Of a stretch of DNA of 64,000 nt, positions 43,986 through 55,514 are shown piece after piece; positions within the stretch are counted from its first letter, which is position 1; the number at the start of each line of letters is the position of its first letter. The stretch covers positions 1 through 64,000 of the forward strand of contig JACEEZ010020336.1 in the NCBI GenBank assembly GCA_016584305.1. Reading direction: 5' to 3'. The notes beneath the pieces are model-generated. The model searched no databases and was not told the origin of the DNA. It worked only from the letters and a program-made list of their open reading frames with translations. Position numbers and translations under genes: made by a program. The DNA is from Chionoecetes opilio. Taxonomy: Eukaryota > Arthropoda > Malacostraca > Decapoda > Majidae.

Positions 43986-46900
43986 GCAATGTACTTACAC
44001 CAAATATAAAATCTATTGAGTCTGCATCCATCGCGTCTGCTACTTCACGGAATGGGAGCGTTTGCTGAGGCAGAAACGCCTCGACGCCAGACCCCAGCTC
44101 AGTCAGCGGCAGGGCAGGCGGTTGGAAGCACTGGTACGAACGTTCGAAAACTTCTTGGAGGGCTGTGCCGTGTGAAAATCAGGTGACAAAGCTCAGGCTC
44201 CTCACAAACTTTGTCCTCTCTAGAGTGTATGAAACTATATCTCGAGTGTATACCTAGATTCATGCCATAAGCACACTACAGGCTCACTACGTGAACCTAC
44301 GAATGAGCTTTCGCACGTATCGCCTGCTACTCGCCGGCAGCACCTTGGCGAGAATCTCGGACGAATACCTTAGTGCCCTTAAAGTGTTATGCAAAAGACT
44401 GTAAATTTAAAGGCTGTGACTGCCAACTCAGCAGTGTGAAGAGAGGTCCATCAGGACTCGTTCATCAGTGGTCTTGTATCTCCAGCAATCAAGGCAGCGG
44501 TTGTAGAGAACAAAATCTTATCTAAACAACCAATGTTTGACCAGGGGCGCGAGCTCTCGAGTCCCCCCACTCAAAAGGATTCAGAGTCATATGGTTGTGG
44601 TCAGTCTTCTCGGCTGTTAAGTGCAGCTTGTGAGATTAACAGTGTAATTCTGCAAACCGAACTGCTTCGGTACTGCTGCCACCACGCAAAGTGTTCTTTT
44701 GTGGACCTTTCGAGCATCCACGTTCGAAAGTGTCCGGCACGTGAAGCGGAGTGTCACAAGTGTCAGAAAAAGGGGCCACACGGTAAAAAGTGTGCCGATC
44801 CCTAGTGTCAGTTCTTCGTTACCCCTTCTGACCGTGTATCATGCTAGGTTTTTACTGTATAACTTCAGCGGCCACTCATGCGCTATGAAATCTATCTTCT
44901 ATTAGGCATATCAAAGCTGCTCGTGGACGTTTCATAATCAACTGAATGAAAACAAAAGGCCTGTGGACAGTGGCAGTTCAGAAAGTTTTATTCACCCGGG
45001 ATTCTAGTGAAGCGCACTCATTACAGGGGTCATAAAATCGCAAAGTACTGTGACGATTGCTTCTCTTAACTCTCCACTCAGACATCTGGATTATGTAGAG
45101 TTGACATCAAAGTGAACGGCCGGGCGATGAAAACTGCCGCCTACACTATCCTGCCACAACTGTGCTCTGACGTTAAATCTGGGGCCAAGATTCCAGAAGC
45201 TACAGAGAAGTTCGCTGAGCGTACGGTGGTTGACCTGCATCCATCTTATCTGTGGGGACTCGGCGTAATAAAGAGTTGACCCACCGGAAACTGTTGCAAA
45301 CATGGACGGCTGACTGTCATCCAGTCGATACTAAATCCCGAAGTTACTCTTCTGGATGATCGTTGAATCATTAGACGAAGGAATGACAAGGCTTGTTAAA
45401 TGGCAGGAGTTTATTGAACTAAGTAACTCTCCTTGGCGTGCACAGTTGCGTTGTTAAAAATGAACTCGCAATGAAAAGCTTAGCTATCGATACTCGGAAA
45501 TATTAACAAGTTTACACTTTTGACGGGTACCCCTTGCCTGTATTAATGGACACGTGTTAACAAGATCGTTAGGTATCGTGTTTTCCAGTACGATGATCTC
45601 CGCAAGGTGCGTATCATCAAGTGGCTAGTAAAGATCAAGACAGCCATTATTTGCCTTTGAGGCATGTGGAAAGTATTACCAATTTACTCGTGTCCCTTTT
45701 GGTTGGAACAAACGGAGTAGCTTGTTTCAGAGACTCAATGGATTCGTTTATCAAGAAGAGGGACTCGTGTTGGAGTACGGTACTGGACGGCGTTACCATT
45801 TGTAGGGATGTCTCAAGAAAACTATCTCTCCGCACGATACTATCTGCAAGAGATCTCCTTGAGCTGCCAAGAGAAGAGACACATCGTTTACAAGAAACCA
45901 GTGATACTTTCTCAACTAAAAAAGGCATCTACAGCATTCTAGGTTACGTGGGGACGGAAGGGGGGGAGTGATTCGTACTGATTTCGTTAGCACCGTCTGT
46001 CCGTGATGACATTTGATTCAACGGGAAAAAGGATTTTTTTTTTGTGACGAGGGAATAATCATCTTCCGCATACCTGGAAGCCAGAGTACTGTTCTGAAAG
46101 CGTACGCAGCCCCGGAACGACGGAGACCGCTTCGAGGACTTGACCTGCTGCCGTGGGACAGGAAGGCACTCCGCGTTCACCTTGGTCGTTTGTTACTATT
46201 CAAAGTGGATATACAATTATTCTAGCAAAGAGTTGCCCAATGGCTGCCAGACTGCCTCCGTGACGCGGAGGAAGCAAAGGAAAGCGTTCTTCAAAACTAA
46301 AGGGTGACATAGAATCTTCGGGTGGTCAAGGCGGGATCGACGAGTCTGTACAATTTACAGTTGCAACAGATGTTCAAACTCAGCCATTGCCAGGCAGTCC
46401 TCATTCAAACTGGAGTCCAGCTGCTTTCTTTTCACGAACCTTGCATGGCAGAGAGGCGCCATGCTTGCGTGTGGGAAAAGGAGGCCCAGGCTATCATCGA
46501 GGACAGTCCGTCCAATGGAGAATACTTCGTCTGGTAAGCCTTTCACTATAAAAAAAACAGACCACGACTCAGTGATAGTATATGTTCATAAGCAGACAAA
46601 AACAATATTAAGAATGACAAAATCTTAAGATGGAGGATGGAATTGTAATGCTACGATTTTGATATGTCTATATATCAGGAAAAGACAAATCCCTCCAGAT
46701 GTATTTCCAGGTATGTTTGTGGAGCAAACCATGCCATGACATCAGCACTGCGTTGCCCCTCCCGATGCGTTTATGCCATCCAGAAGGTGTTACCGCTTGC
46801 TACAATTTCGTAAAGTCTAAGAATCTACCTTACTTCTGTTGAAGATTCAGGCACGTTGTTGGCCTCATGAAAATATGTGCAGAGTGCAAACCTAATTTTT

Positions 46901-47480
46901 CATCAGCCTGATAGGGACCCCTCTCGTAAAGGCTACTCAGCCATTTGGCAAGGCTTAACGTTGACTTAAAAGGAACCTCTCCCATGCACTGATAGAACCA
47001 CTATTTTCTAATGTGTTGTGGGATGAGTAGTCCAGATTCCCTTTTGTATTTCCATGTTCCCTAATATGACCGCATCAACAGTAGCAATTGTCTCTCTGCA
47101 GTTATTCTCCATTTTTGGCATGCCAGCATATATCAATCAGACAGGGGGGCATCATTCATGAGCATGGAACTACTAGGATTCCTCGCAGTAAAGGAATCGC
47201 TTGCAGCAGGACAAACAAGTTACAACTCTCAAGGGTAACGGGCAAGTGGAGGGCTTCAACGGAAACTATATGGAAGGCATCACAACTGCTTTGAAGTTTC
47301 GTGAAGCTACCCAGAGCACAGTACTGGCAAAAATGTGTTACCTGATGCTCTTAACTCAATTCGCCTCATACAAATTACCGCCACCAATGTTACCCCCTCA
47401 TTGAAACAACATTTTTCATTTTAAATTGTACTCGTCGTTCGTCCACAGGAGCTACAGTCCTCGTCTGGTTGTGGTAACCC
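43986..47480 (+). pseudogene. Ty3/gypsy gag-pol, 5' part, heavily degraded
   Basis: Motifs in order with many stops and frameshifts: a gag zinc knuckle KCPAREAECHKCQKKGPHGK (44738-44800); RT segments YPLPVLMDT near 45528, AYHQVASKDQDSHY near 45613, GTNGVACF near 45708, LDGVTICRD near 45783 in place of the usual YLDDVTI, and LGYVG near 45940; RNase H segment AAFFSREPCMAERRHACV near 46425 and KEAQAIIED; an HHCC integrase zinc-finger region (LHRALCHPGVTRL, CKICAECK) near 46740-46890; and integrase core text (KGIACSRT, NGQVE.FNG) near 47190-47265. The order RT-RNase H-integrase is that of Ty3/gypsy. The element continues at 53664 after a nested insertion. Confidence 0.83.
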
Positions 47481-48199
47481 CTCACCCCCCCGCACTCGGT
47501 TTTTTTATATTCCTAGATTTATTTACATCTATTACATAATTATATATACCTAATATATATACATATGCACATACATTACACATACGTACATATTATACAC
47601 ATACATATGATTACATAACAAAAAAACTAATTAAATGAGCGGGCACACCCGCCGCTGTAGCTTTTTCTGCAAGCCACAGTCAGGTCACAGGTGGGCGGGG
47701 CGTGAGGTTCACTCACACTCTTAGTGTTCATCGGGGGGGTGGGGCGGCACGCGCCACCTCCGAGCAGCAGGGTCACAGATTTTCTGAAAACTGACGTACG
47801 AGGGCGGCCGCCGTTCTCCCGGGCCTGACGCACCGTACGACCCGCTCTGCATCAGCGGGACAGGAAAGCAGGTTGTGGGTTCAGGGGATGGGGGGGTCAT
47901 ATGAGGACCAGTGATCACCACGGCCGGCTCGCCTCCTCAAACCCGAGTTGCCCTCAGCTCTCCAGGGTTACATAGCCAAGCCGAAGTCGGTTGCTAGAAC
48001 GACCTCCTCGGCTCGGGACAGCTGAGCGGCGGGGCAGTAACTGCCTGAGATTGTTGTTACGTGGCTTGTGCGGCCAGGCTGCCAGCATCGATGTCATGCA
48101 CCAGCTGTGCGATACTGTTGCTCAGGCACAGACGGCAGGCGCGTCTGGCCAGTACCTTGGCCCCTTGATGCTAGTAAGTCAGTCAAGGCCACCGCTTGA

Positions 48200-48720
48200 T
48201 GTCGGATTTGCCTCCCGGGCCGCTCATTCACGCCCGCCTCGTTGCCAACGGAACGCCTAGTGGCTGGGCACCCCGTTGAACCTTACGCGGCGCCCTGTGC
48301 GAGGCGAGGCCCTGTATGTGGCCAGGATGGCGGGTGCGTGAGCTGCACGTGTCTACGGTGTGTGGGGGATGCCGAAGACTGCAGGGCAGACATGGAGTCG
48401 TGTGGTGAATCACACGACCTCCTCCGGTCGGCCCAGGGCGTGCTGTAGGGCGCGCTCACGCCCCCAGATCCTGTCTGCAGCGTGGAGCAATGGTCGGGTG
48501 TCCTCCAGGACAGCACATCACCGCCCTCGTAACCACCGCAGCACCTGTCAGGCCCTCTTCAGGGTAAACGGAGCCGTCGGTTGTGTAGTAGATAGCGACG
48601 CGACCGCTGCTGGGAACCTTGGAATGCGCCAACGCCTGCAGGGCGCCCGGCTGCTTAGGAAACATTGGCGTGCGCCCACCGCCTGCAGGGCGGGCTGCCT
48701 CAGCTCCTACCGAGTGCACA
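48200..48720 (-). pseudogene. Non-LTR ORF2, RNase H part
   Basis: SGRVAIYYTTDGSV near 48605-48560 gives the first catalytic Asp (TDGS). GAAVVTRAVM follows, then DSMSALQSSASPTHRR near 48400-48350 (third acidic position, DS motif), and text consistent with a V-PSH block near 48260. This is an RNase HI-like arrangement, present in I-superfamily LINEs. The glutamate-containing helix is not clearly readable. Confidence 0.62.
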
Positions 48721-49249
48721 ACGCCTTCGCGGCCGCAGTGTGGCGGATAGTCACTGGGCGGCAGGGGCTGCTACGGTGGCGGAGCGAGTATTTGGACAGC
48801 GGGGGCGGCAGGTAGTCCAGCAGCAGGGTGGGTGTGGCTGGGGAGGAGGTGGATGCGGCGTCTGCCACCCTCTGCAGCCAGGTGTTGACCGGCGATAGGT
48901 CACGTGGCTGCTGTCGGCAAGGACCCTGCACAGCCTGTCCCGCAGACAGTCTCCCTTGCCTGGCAGCAGAGGATCTTGGCTACCCGGACAGGCCACGATC
49001 TGTCGAACCATGGTGGGCCTAGGGGCAACAAACCGTGCCTCCGCCTGCATGACGCGGGTGTTGCCCAGCGCGGTGCCCCCAGCAGGGTTCCTTTCCTCAA
49101 AAGCTCAGTTTCTGAAGGCCTCCAACTTCCTCTGAAGAGTGGGGAGCGATAACGAGACAAGCACGGGCGCGCTGTAGTTCCTACAAGGGTGTGCACAGTG
49201 TGCACGTAGAAGAGACGCAGCACGATGACGTGGCCCCGGCGTGTGCATC

Positions 49250-50430
49250 GTCATGGCCCTTTCATGACGTTGAGCATGGTATCAGCCCTCTCCCTCAGAT
49301 ATGTGACCTGAGTAGTGTGAAGTGGAGGGAGGCCCGGTCAAGCCACATTCCGAGGTCTGGAAGGCGTGGGTCCCAAGACAGCCTGATGCCTGTAGACTGT
49401 AGAGGACAGGGACAGGGGGGGCAGCGGCCTTGAAACACCATGGCCTTGGACTTCTCAGCCGATATCTTGAGACCCAGCTCTTTGCACTTGCAAACTGACC
49501 AGGTCAAGGGCTTGCTGGGTCAGAGGACACCCGGTCACCCGGCCAGTGATGACCAGGACCAAGTCATCGACGTAGCTGAGAAGTGACGTGCCCTCCCGGA
49601 AACGGAGGCCGACCATGTGCTCCATCAGGAGGTTGAAAAGGGGGGGCTTGTAGGAACCCCGCCCTGCGGCGTGCGTTTCTCCAGCTCCTGTAGCTGCATT
49701 GCGCCCCTGGAACCGGACACTGGCGCGTGCGGTGCCCGAGGTAATCCCAATCCAGGCGAGGAGGTCTGCCCCGCATCGCCCTCGCCCGCACCAGACACGC
49801 GGCCAGGATGGCGTGGGCGTTGGCCAGTAATCAAATCGCCTTATCAGGTTCAAGGAAGACGGCGACAAGCAGGGGCGGTAGTCGATGGGCACACAGGAGC
49901 GAGCCATGACTCGTTGGACAGGGGCCCACCCCCGTGGGTGAAGCGGAAGATGGTGGGTGGGAGGTCTCCCAAGGCGCCACAGGAGGCAGGGTCAGCCCAT
50001 CCCTCTCCGCCGTTGGTCCGCTGCAGCTCATCAGGAGAGATTTGGGCGCGCTTGGTGGGTCCCTGGGCTTTAGGGATGGGTCTGGATGTCGGCCTCCCTT
50101 CCAGCCGAGGGCAAGCGGGCACAGGCCACCAGGGGAGTGATGTTGAATCAAGGGCCAGGTAGTGCCGCCTCCCCGGCCGCCCAGCGTGGGCCAGATCGAG
50201 TAGGTGTGACCCCATCGAGGCTCCCCGGAGCGGGTGTCCCGTCCCTTCCTGGCCATTACCCAGCGTCCCTGCGGAAAGTGAATGCAGGGCTTATCAGTGG
50301 CGGTCGGTAGCGAGCGCGAGCGGCGGCCGATTGACAGCCTCGCGCACAGGTTGAAGCGAACCTTGCAGACAGCTGGACACGGGCATGGGTGAGCGCATGG
50401 TTCGTCTGCTACCGCCCGAGACAAACATCC
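49250..50430 (-). pseudogene. Non-LTR ORF2, reverse transcriptase part
   Basis: Clear pieces are LEKRTPQGGVPTSPPF (about 49690-49635), LLMEHMVGLRFREGTSLLSY then VDDLVLVITG (about 49630-49535) and CKELGLKISAEKSKAMVF (about 49495-49430). S-Y-V-D-D is the catalytic YxDD motif of reverse transcriptases, and LGLKISAEKSK is the following conserved block of non-LTR enzymes. Indels split these into three frames. Confidence 0.75.
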
Positions 50431-50899
50431 CACCAGGCGCTCGGCCTCGTGTACGGCTGGGGGCTGGGTGGGAGGGCGGGAGGTCTCTTTCCGGAGGCAG
50501 TCCTCACCTTGCCCACAGCCGGCCAGCTAGCTGGTGTGTTGGTTAAAACCTGCGCACATTCGAGCCATTTGCCTCCCGAACCCGCCCGTGACCTGCGAGC
50601 GTGCCTCACAACCTCACGCAGCAGTCCCAGATTTGTTGGGTGTCCGGCCGCTGCTGTAAAACTTCGGTGGATTTTAAACCATGTGGTTCTGTTCCCGACC
50701 TCCTGGTGTAGAACACACCAGTTCTGGTTGTACTGCGACCGGGGACGGGGACATTCCGTGGTATGGCTGCCTCCGCCCCGCCCACTCTCAGTAACCAAGC
50801 GTCAAGGTTCCAGCTTCTCACGCTGGGTCAGATCCTCCACGGCGGTCGTAGGTGACGGCCCACCACTCGGCCAGGATGGCCTGAAACACAATGACCCTA

Positions 50900-51690
50900 G
50901 TCGCCGCACATGTATCTTCACAACGCGGCGGAGGGAAGCTGTAGGCGCGGCCGGGATGTACCATGCAGTTTAGTGGCGGACTGTGTAGTGGTCTCTGGTC
51001 AAAGTGGGGTGGACCTGCCGGAGGCGTCCGTGCCAGGTCACTGGAGATCAAGGTGAGGGTCCAGCCTGCGCCACTCGGACGTGGGGTGGGCTTCCCCGGT
51101 GTTTAGGAGGAGAGATTTCCACAGCGGCACCCTCCCCAGGCACCGCGGATAGGTGGCGGCCCGCACGGTTGGTGGGGAGACAGACTGCCAGCACGGCATT
51201 GAAGTCGCCACCCACCAGGATGTGCTGTGTGTGGCGAGGGAGAGCAACTCATCGGGCCGCCAGTTGCTCTTCCAGCTAATGTACACGTTGTTATAACAGT
51301 CAGTGAGAAAGCCTGGAAGCTCCAGCTGGCACTGCCATCAAACACCACGCCCTCGCCCACAGTCCACGGGATCCTCAATCGACGGTTGCGGTGAGGGAGC
51401 GATCGTACCACTACCACACAGCCTCGACGCCCATCTCGGCAACATTGATAGGGAGTACACCGGTGTATCCCGCTATCTTCCACTCAAATGCTCCGGCGTC
51501 AGCGTTTCCTGCAGGAGAACGAGGGTCAAGGTCCTCCTTCCACTATGCCTGGAGGACCTCAGGTCTCTTGCCACGGAGCCTTGAATGTCTATTGGAAGCA
51601 CCTTGAACTAGCCAGCGGCGGGCGGCGGGTGGGGGGAGCACGGGTGCCGCGCCATCACTTTCTCTTTCACTCAGCTCGTGATTCATCTAT
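50900..51690 (-). pseudogene. Non-LTR ORF2, APE-type endonuclease part
   Basis: The catalytic core text HILVGGDFNAVLAVCLP followed by PPKHRGSPPHVRVAQAGPSP is read around 51230-51040. GDFN is the Asp/Asn-containing motif of AP-endonuclease-like domains that nick the target in LINE retrotransposition. Preceding text LELPGFLTDCYNNVYISWKS (about 51320-51265) fits the strand before it. The frame shifts between pieces. Confidence 0.65.
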
Positions 51691-52485
51691 ATCGGTGGAA
51701 ACAGACCGGGAGGGCTGTGTATTGGGGTGGGAAGGATAAGGAGGCACGGGGAGGTGATGAGGGACTTTCGTGAGTGAGCGGAAGGGGAGAGAACAAGACG
51801 CCAAATACCTTTTCCAATCTCGGCCCAGAGGAGGCCACAAGTTCCCATTCGTCCCGGGGGACGTCATCCGGCCTGGCTAGAAGGTGTGACATCACGCCTA
51901 CCATTCGTTCCGCGAGCATCCCGAACAATCCGCTAATATACAGTCGGACAGGAGGGCGGGAGTAAGTAACTCGTCATTGGTTCAGGGGAGGAGGCGGGCG
52001 TGACTCCGGCCGAGGAAAGTGTGGGGAGGTGGCCGTGGGCGTCGCCGTTGGACATGCACAGGCGACACCTGATCGGGGTGGGCATAACTTCTGTTGGCGT
52101 GGAAGCGATGGGTCTGGCTGGAGTGGGTGACACGGGCGCGGTGTTGGGGAGGGGGGGAGTGCTGCCGCGATGGGCGTGGGAAACAGGCGAGACAGTGACA
52201 GGCATGGGCGGCGAGAGTGTAGCCGGGGTGGGGAGCGGGATGGGGTCCCGCAGCCTCCTGCCCTAGACTATGGTGTGCCCTCGCCTGCACCTTCCCATCT
52301 CAGCCTCTGTCGCTGTGTCGGCCATCGTGGTCCACAGTCACCTGGGAGAGTCGGGTTGCAGGGATATGGAAGAGGACTGCTAATCCCTCGATCCATCGGC
52401 GTCGGTGTCAAGTGCCCCCACACCCCCCATTGCCGGCCTCGTAGGAGGCGGAGCCGGAACAAAGGAACCTTGCGGCCCCGGCCGA

Positions 52486-53322
52486 TCACCGCGCTCTGTA
52501 GGCGCCTTCCTCTCCCAGGCAGTCGTCGCAGGCGTTCCAGGGCAGCGGGGCTCCAGCCATTGGGCCACGAAGCAGTTGGGTGCATATGGCGGTCGTGAGG
52601 CTGCAGGGCCTTATGACGCCTACTGGCACTGTTCGGATGGGTGGCCTCGGTTCTGCACACGCCACAACCTGGACGGGGTGTTGACAGGCCCTTAGCAGGT
52701 GATTATACCGCTGGCACCGGTACACCGCAGGGGCTCCCTGTTCGTATATGTCGGCAGGGAATATTGACCCCAATGGCCCCCAGGTCCAGCCTATCAGGTG
52801 CCGCTCAATCAGCTCACCAGTACCTGACGGGTCGGGGCCCTTGTCACGGACGGCACGGAGGGGCGGCCCGCCGAGAGCACGCTGGGATGATCCTCCTCGC
52901 ACCGCTTCAAGAGCATGTCGAGCGGGTAGCGCTGCGGGGACAGCTTTGGTTGTGTCTCTCAGCGGGATAAGCAAACACAAGCCTGGCTGGGGGCGTACCG
53001 CTCCGAGCCATGCCAACCTCCTATCGGTGGACGGGCATCAGTCCTTGGAGGTCCAGGATGTATTCCCCCTTCAGGTTGGGCATTGACAATCCATCTGCAG
53101 GCCTGCAGGTCCCGCTGCAGGGCTAGCTACCGGCCAGGTAGTGGTTGCGCACAAGCTGCGTACACCGAGTTTGAACCTCGCCGCGTGCTGCCCGGACAGG
53201 TGCTGGCTGACGTTCTGCCCCTGGCGGTCCACGGTGGACCAATTACCACCTTTGGGGATCATGAGGGGCGTCAAAGCACTGTCGGCGTTCTCCTTCGCCT
53301 TGGCGCCCAGCTTCATCCCCAT
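52486..53322 (-). pseudogene. Non-LTR ORF1 (gag-like zinc-knuckle protein), broken
   Basis: A minus frame contains VYRCQRYNHLLRACQHPVQV then VACAEPRPP, a C-x2-C-x4-H-x4-C-type knuckle followed by a second cysteine pair in another frame, as in the gag-like ORF1 of I- and Jockey-type LINEs, where it binds the element RNA. Upstream text is rich in charged and proline residues. Frameshifts lie on both sides of the knuckle. Confidence 0.6.
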
Positions 53323-53663
53323 TTACCCCAAACACCCTGTTCCTGAGGGGCGTCAACAGCACTGGTCGGTGTCTCCTTTCGCCTTGTTGCAGTCCTCGGC
53401 CCCATCACCCGCCTCCAGGCCAACGGAAGGGCGCGCTTGGAGAGCACGGGCCGCCGTACCGTGAGCCGTAGCACCGGTCCCATATGCAAGTTACAAGTCA
53501 AGGAAGTCAATTTCGCAAAGACCCCACGAACACAACATAGGGAGGGAAAGCCCCGGGCACACCCTCCAGCACCCGAACACCCCGGACCTGACTTTACCCG
53601 GATCAGGCGCACCAGTCGCACGTTCTTACTGAGAATGACCGACGGAATGACACTCCTGTGACC

Positions 53664-54021
53664 TGGTCTGGGTGCTACTGAAGCGTCATGTTCGAGCGAA
53701 CAAAACTGATCCCTTAGTAGATGAAGGGGAACTCCTACAAGCAAACCCTCACTACGCTCATATTCGGTATCCAGATGGCGGGGAGGATACTGTATCTACT
53801 GGGCATTTGGCCCCAGCTGGTAGTGAGCTCCCAGCCCAGACTCCGGACACTACAAATGCAGCTCATGGTTCGAGTTCTCCTGAAGCAGTTACTGTGAAAG
53901 CTGATGATTCTGGTTCTGAGGCTTCAAATCCTCCTCAACAACCTGAGTCTGATGAGGGTGTGCCGGTTGTAAGGAGATCCGAGCGTATCAGGCGTCCTCC
54001 TACTCGTTTTGAGGCATCGTA
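53664..54021 (+). pseudogene. Ty3/gypsy pol C-terminus
   Basis: An open plus frame of 116 codons (53672-54022) begins at a frame-internal Met and reads LLKRHVRANKTDPLVDEGEL, NPHYAHIRYPDGGEDTVSTG, then a Ser/Pro-rich spacer, and RRSERIRRPPTRFEAS before TAG. HVR..K..P-Y..RYPDG...T-S..HLAP is the usual end of gypsy pol after integrase. It is the continuation of the element interrupted at 47480. A purine tract GGAAGGGGGAGAA follows immediately before the 3' LTR. Confidence 0.8.
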
Positions 54022-54036
54022 GGTACACGTTTTTGT

Positions 54037-54049
54037 GGAAGGGGGAGAA
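54037..54049 (+). promoter_or_regulatory. Polypurine tract of the gypsy element
   Basis: GGAAGGGGGAGAA lies directly upstream of the LTR start TGTAATAG, the expected position of the plus-strand primer for reverse transcription. Confidence 0.75.
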
Positions 54050-54386
54050 TGTAATAGTTAGTTGATGATAACTATGTGATTGGCCTACTGTCATATACTA
54101 AGGTAACTAGTTGATGGGTTGTGGTAGTTCGTCATTTACGTAGATTTGGCAACACCGTCAAGGTGGTAAAGGAGTTAGCAGGTGTGGATCAGTCCTACAG
54201 AAACAAGCAACCAAGCCAGGTGGGTATTCCTCCAATATACTGTGAATGTATATTACTTGTGTATAAGTGTTTATCTTGTGTGTTAAATTTCCACTCTGAT
54301 ACTGAAAATATTGTAACAGGAATGCACAAGAGTTTTGTGTTAAGTAAAACCTACAAAGAGGTCAAGATGTGTTTTGTTATTCCACA
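54050..54386 (+). repeat. 3' LTR of Ty3/gypsy element
   Basis: TGTAATAGTTAGTTGATGAT at the start and TTGTTATTCCACA at the end. About 20 bp shorter than the 5' LTR because of indels. A possible splice or promoter function cannot be judged from the text. Confidence 0.88.
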
Positions 54387-54387
54387 T

Positions 54388-55027
54388 CACAAAGTCCTTC
54401 GGTAATGCCGCTATAATGATGGAAACAAAAAGATCATTGTAGACTTCCTTGCCTGTCGGCTTTAACGCCTCCAAGCTATCTACTATACCTTCTATACGGA
54501 TGTATAATTCCGTAATTGTCTCTCTAGGCTTCCTTGATACAGAGGACAATTCACTCATTAAACTAGGTAGTGATCGTTCCTCAGGGTAAAGCTCTAGAAA
54601 AGCTTTCTTTACTTCTGCCCAATCATGTCGATATTTTGACGCACAGAACGTGATATAAGTATATGCACTATCTAAAGAATACTGTTTACAAAGCTCTATA
54701 CGGCCTTCATCCGTCCAATTTGCCTGTGTCCTATTTTCCAGGTCTTTAATCCAGGCATGCGCACTGGGGGATACATTTTTATAGTGGAGAAGCCTGTGAT
54801 CTCTCCTCTCCGCCACAAAAATAAGGTAATCCAATAACCTTCGCGTAATTGTTTCGAGCATTATCGGTTATCGCTTCATCTATCTCTTCACTAGAGATGC
54901 ATGGAGCGTTGCTAGCTCCTGGCAACAATGGAGGAGACATTACATCAACAGAATTTGGTTTATATGGGCTTAAATGTCGTCCCGGTGACGTCAGCTGTTC
55001 GTTAATTCGTGCCGCGATTTTTTTCAT
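54388..55027 (-). pseudogene. Retrotransposon gag fragment cut by the gypsy insertion
   Basis: Two overlapping minus frames (55027-54779 and 54861 to the LTR edge) read SSEEIDEAITDNARNN, then NRTQANWTDEGRIELCKQYS, WAEVKKAFLELYPEERSLPS, RKPRETITELYIRIEGIVDS and LFVSIIIAALPKDFV. This is the pattern of a retroelement capsid (gag) domain: a W-K helix region, a lysine/glutamate helix, and LPxxF. The frame ends in the 3' LTR. On the other side of the gypsy element, the minus strand from 43627 down reads DFVHIVIIDAD, which plausibly resumes the same gag. One frameshift joins the two pieces. Confidence 0.6.
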
Positions 55028-55200
55028 TCACTTTATATATATATATAAAATTATATAATATATAATAATATTATAATATATTATATATATATATATATTT
55101 TATATATATATATATATATAATATATATATATATTTTATATATTTTATTATTTTTTTTATATTATTTATTTATATCCTTGAAATCAGGATAATTTATTTC
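55028..55200. repeat. TA-rich microsatellite block
   Basis: ATATAT tracts mixed with TTTTATTATT. Start of the AT-rich end of the window. Confidence 0.9.
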
Positions 55201-55330
55201 TCACTTCAAAAACTCTAGGGACACTTTCAAAATCTACGGGATATACATCCACCTCTAAATCAGTGTCATTTATTTCTCACTTCAAAAACTCTACGGCCAC
55301 ATGAACAAGTTTACGGATATGCACAAATTG
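55180..55330. repeat. Tandem duplication, about 83 bp
   Basis: ATTTATTTCTCACTTCAAAAACTCTA occurs at about 55192 and again at about 55271, followed by similar but diverged text (GGGATATACA, GGATATGCACA). Confidence 0.7.
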
Positions 55331-55514
55331 CACACATGTTAAATGACTCGAGTTATTTCCACTATAATCATCCCCTACTACTCAATATCTGCCATGCTTT
55401 AATTACCGATATCTATCCAGTGCTCCTCACTTCCAGTGCAACATCTCATTTGCAATCTGCAATAGTTATTTATTGCATGACATATTTTGCAACATTGCAA
55501 TAAAATCCAACCAC

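Larger units (their letters stand above)
47481..53663 (-). mobile_element. Antisense non-LTR retrotransposon (endonuclease, RT, RNase H)
   Basis: A GC-rich block of about 6.2 kb on the minus strand, nested in the gypsy element. In minus-strand order: ORF1-like region with zinc-knuckle text; APE-type endonuclease (HILVGGDFNAVLA); reverse transcriptase (TPQGGV-S-LLFNLLMEH, LLSYVDDLVLV); RNase H (YYTTDGSV, DSMSALQSSASP). The 3' UTR ends in AT-rich text with ATGTATGTG-type repeats near 47510-47620. Domain order endonuclease-RT-RNase H fits the I-like superfamily of LINEs. A rough target duplication GTCTGGTTGTGG at about 47464 and GTCTGGGTGCTA at about 53667 is visible. Frames are broken by many indels. 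Confidence 0.8.

Noticed and set aside
49934..53464. Plus-strand frames of the GC-rich block as host genes
   Set aside because: The minus strand carries endonuclease, RT and RNase H motifs; the plus frames are their shadows.
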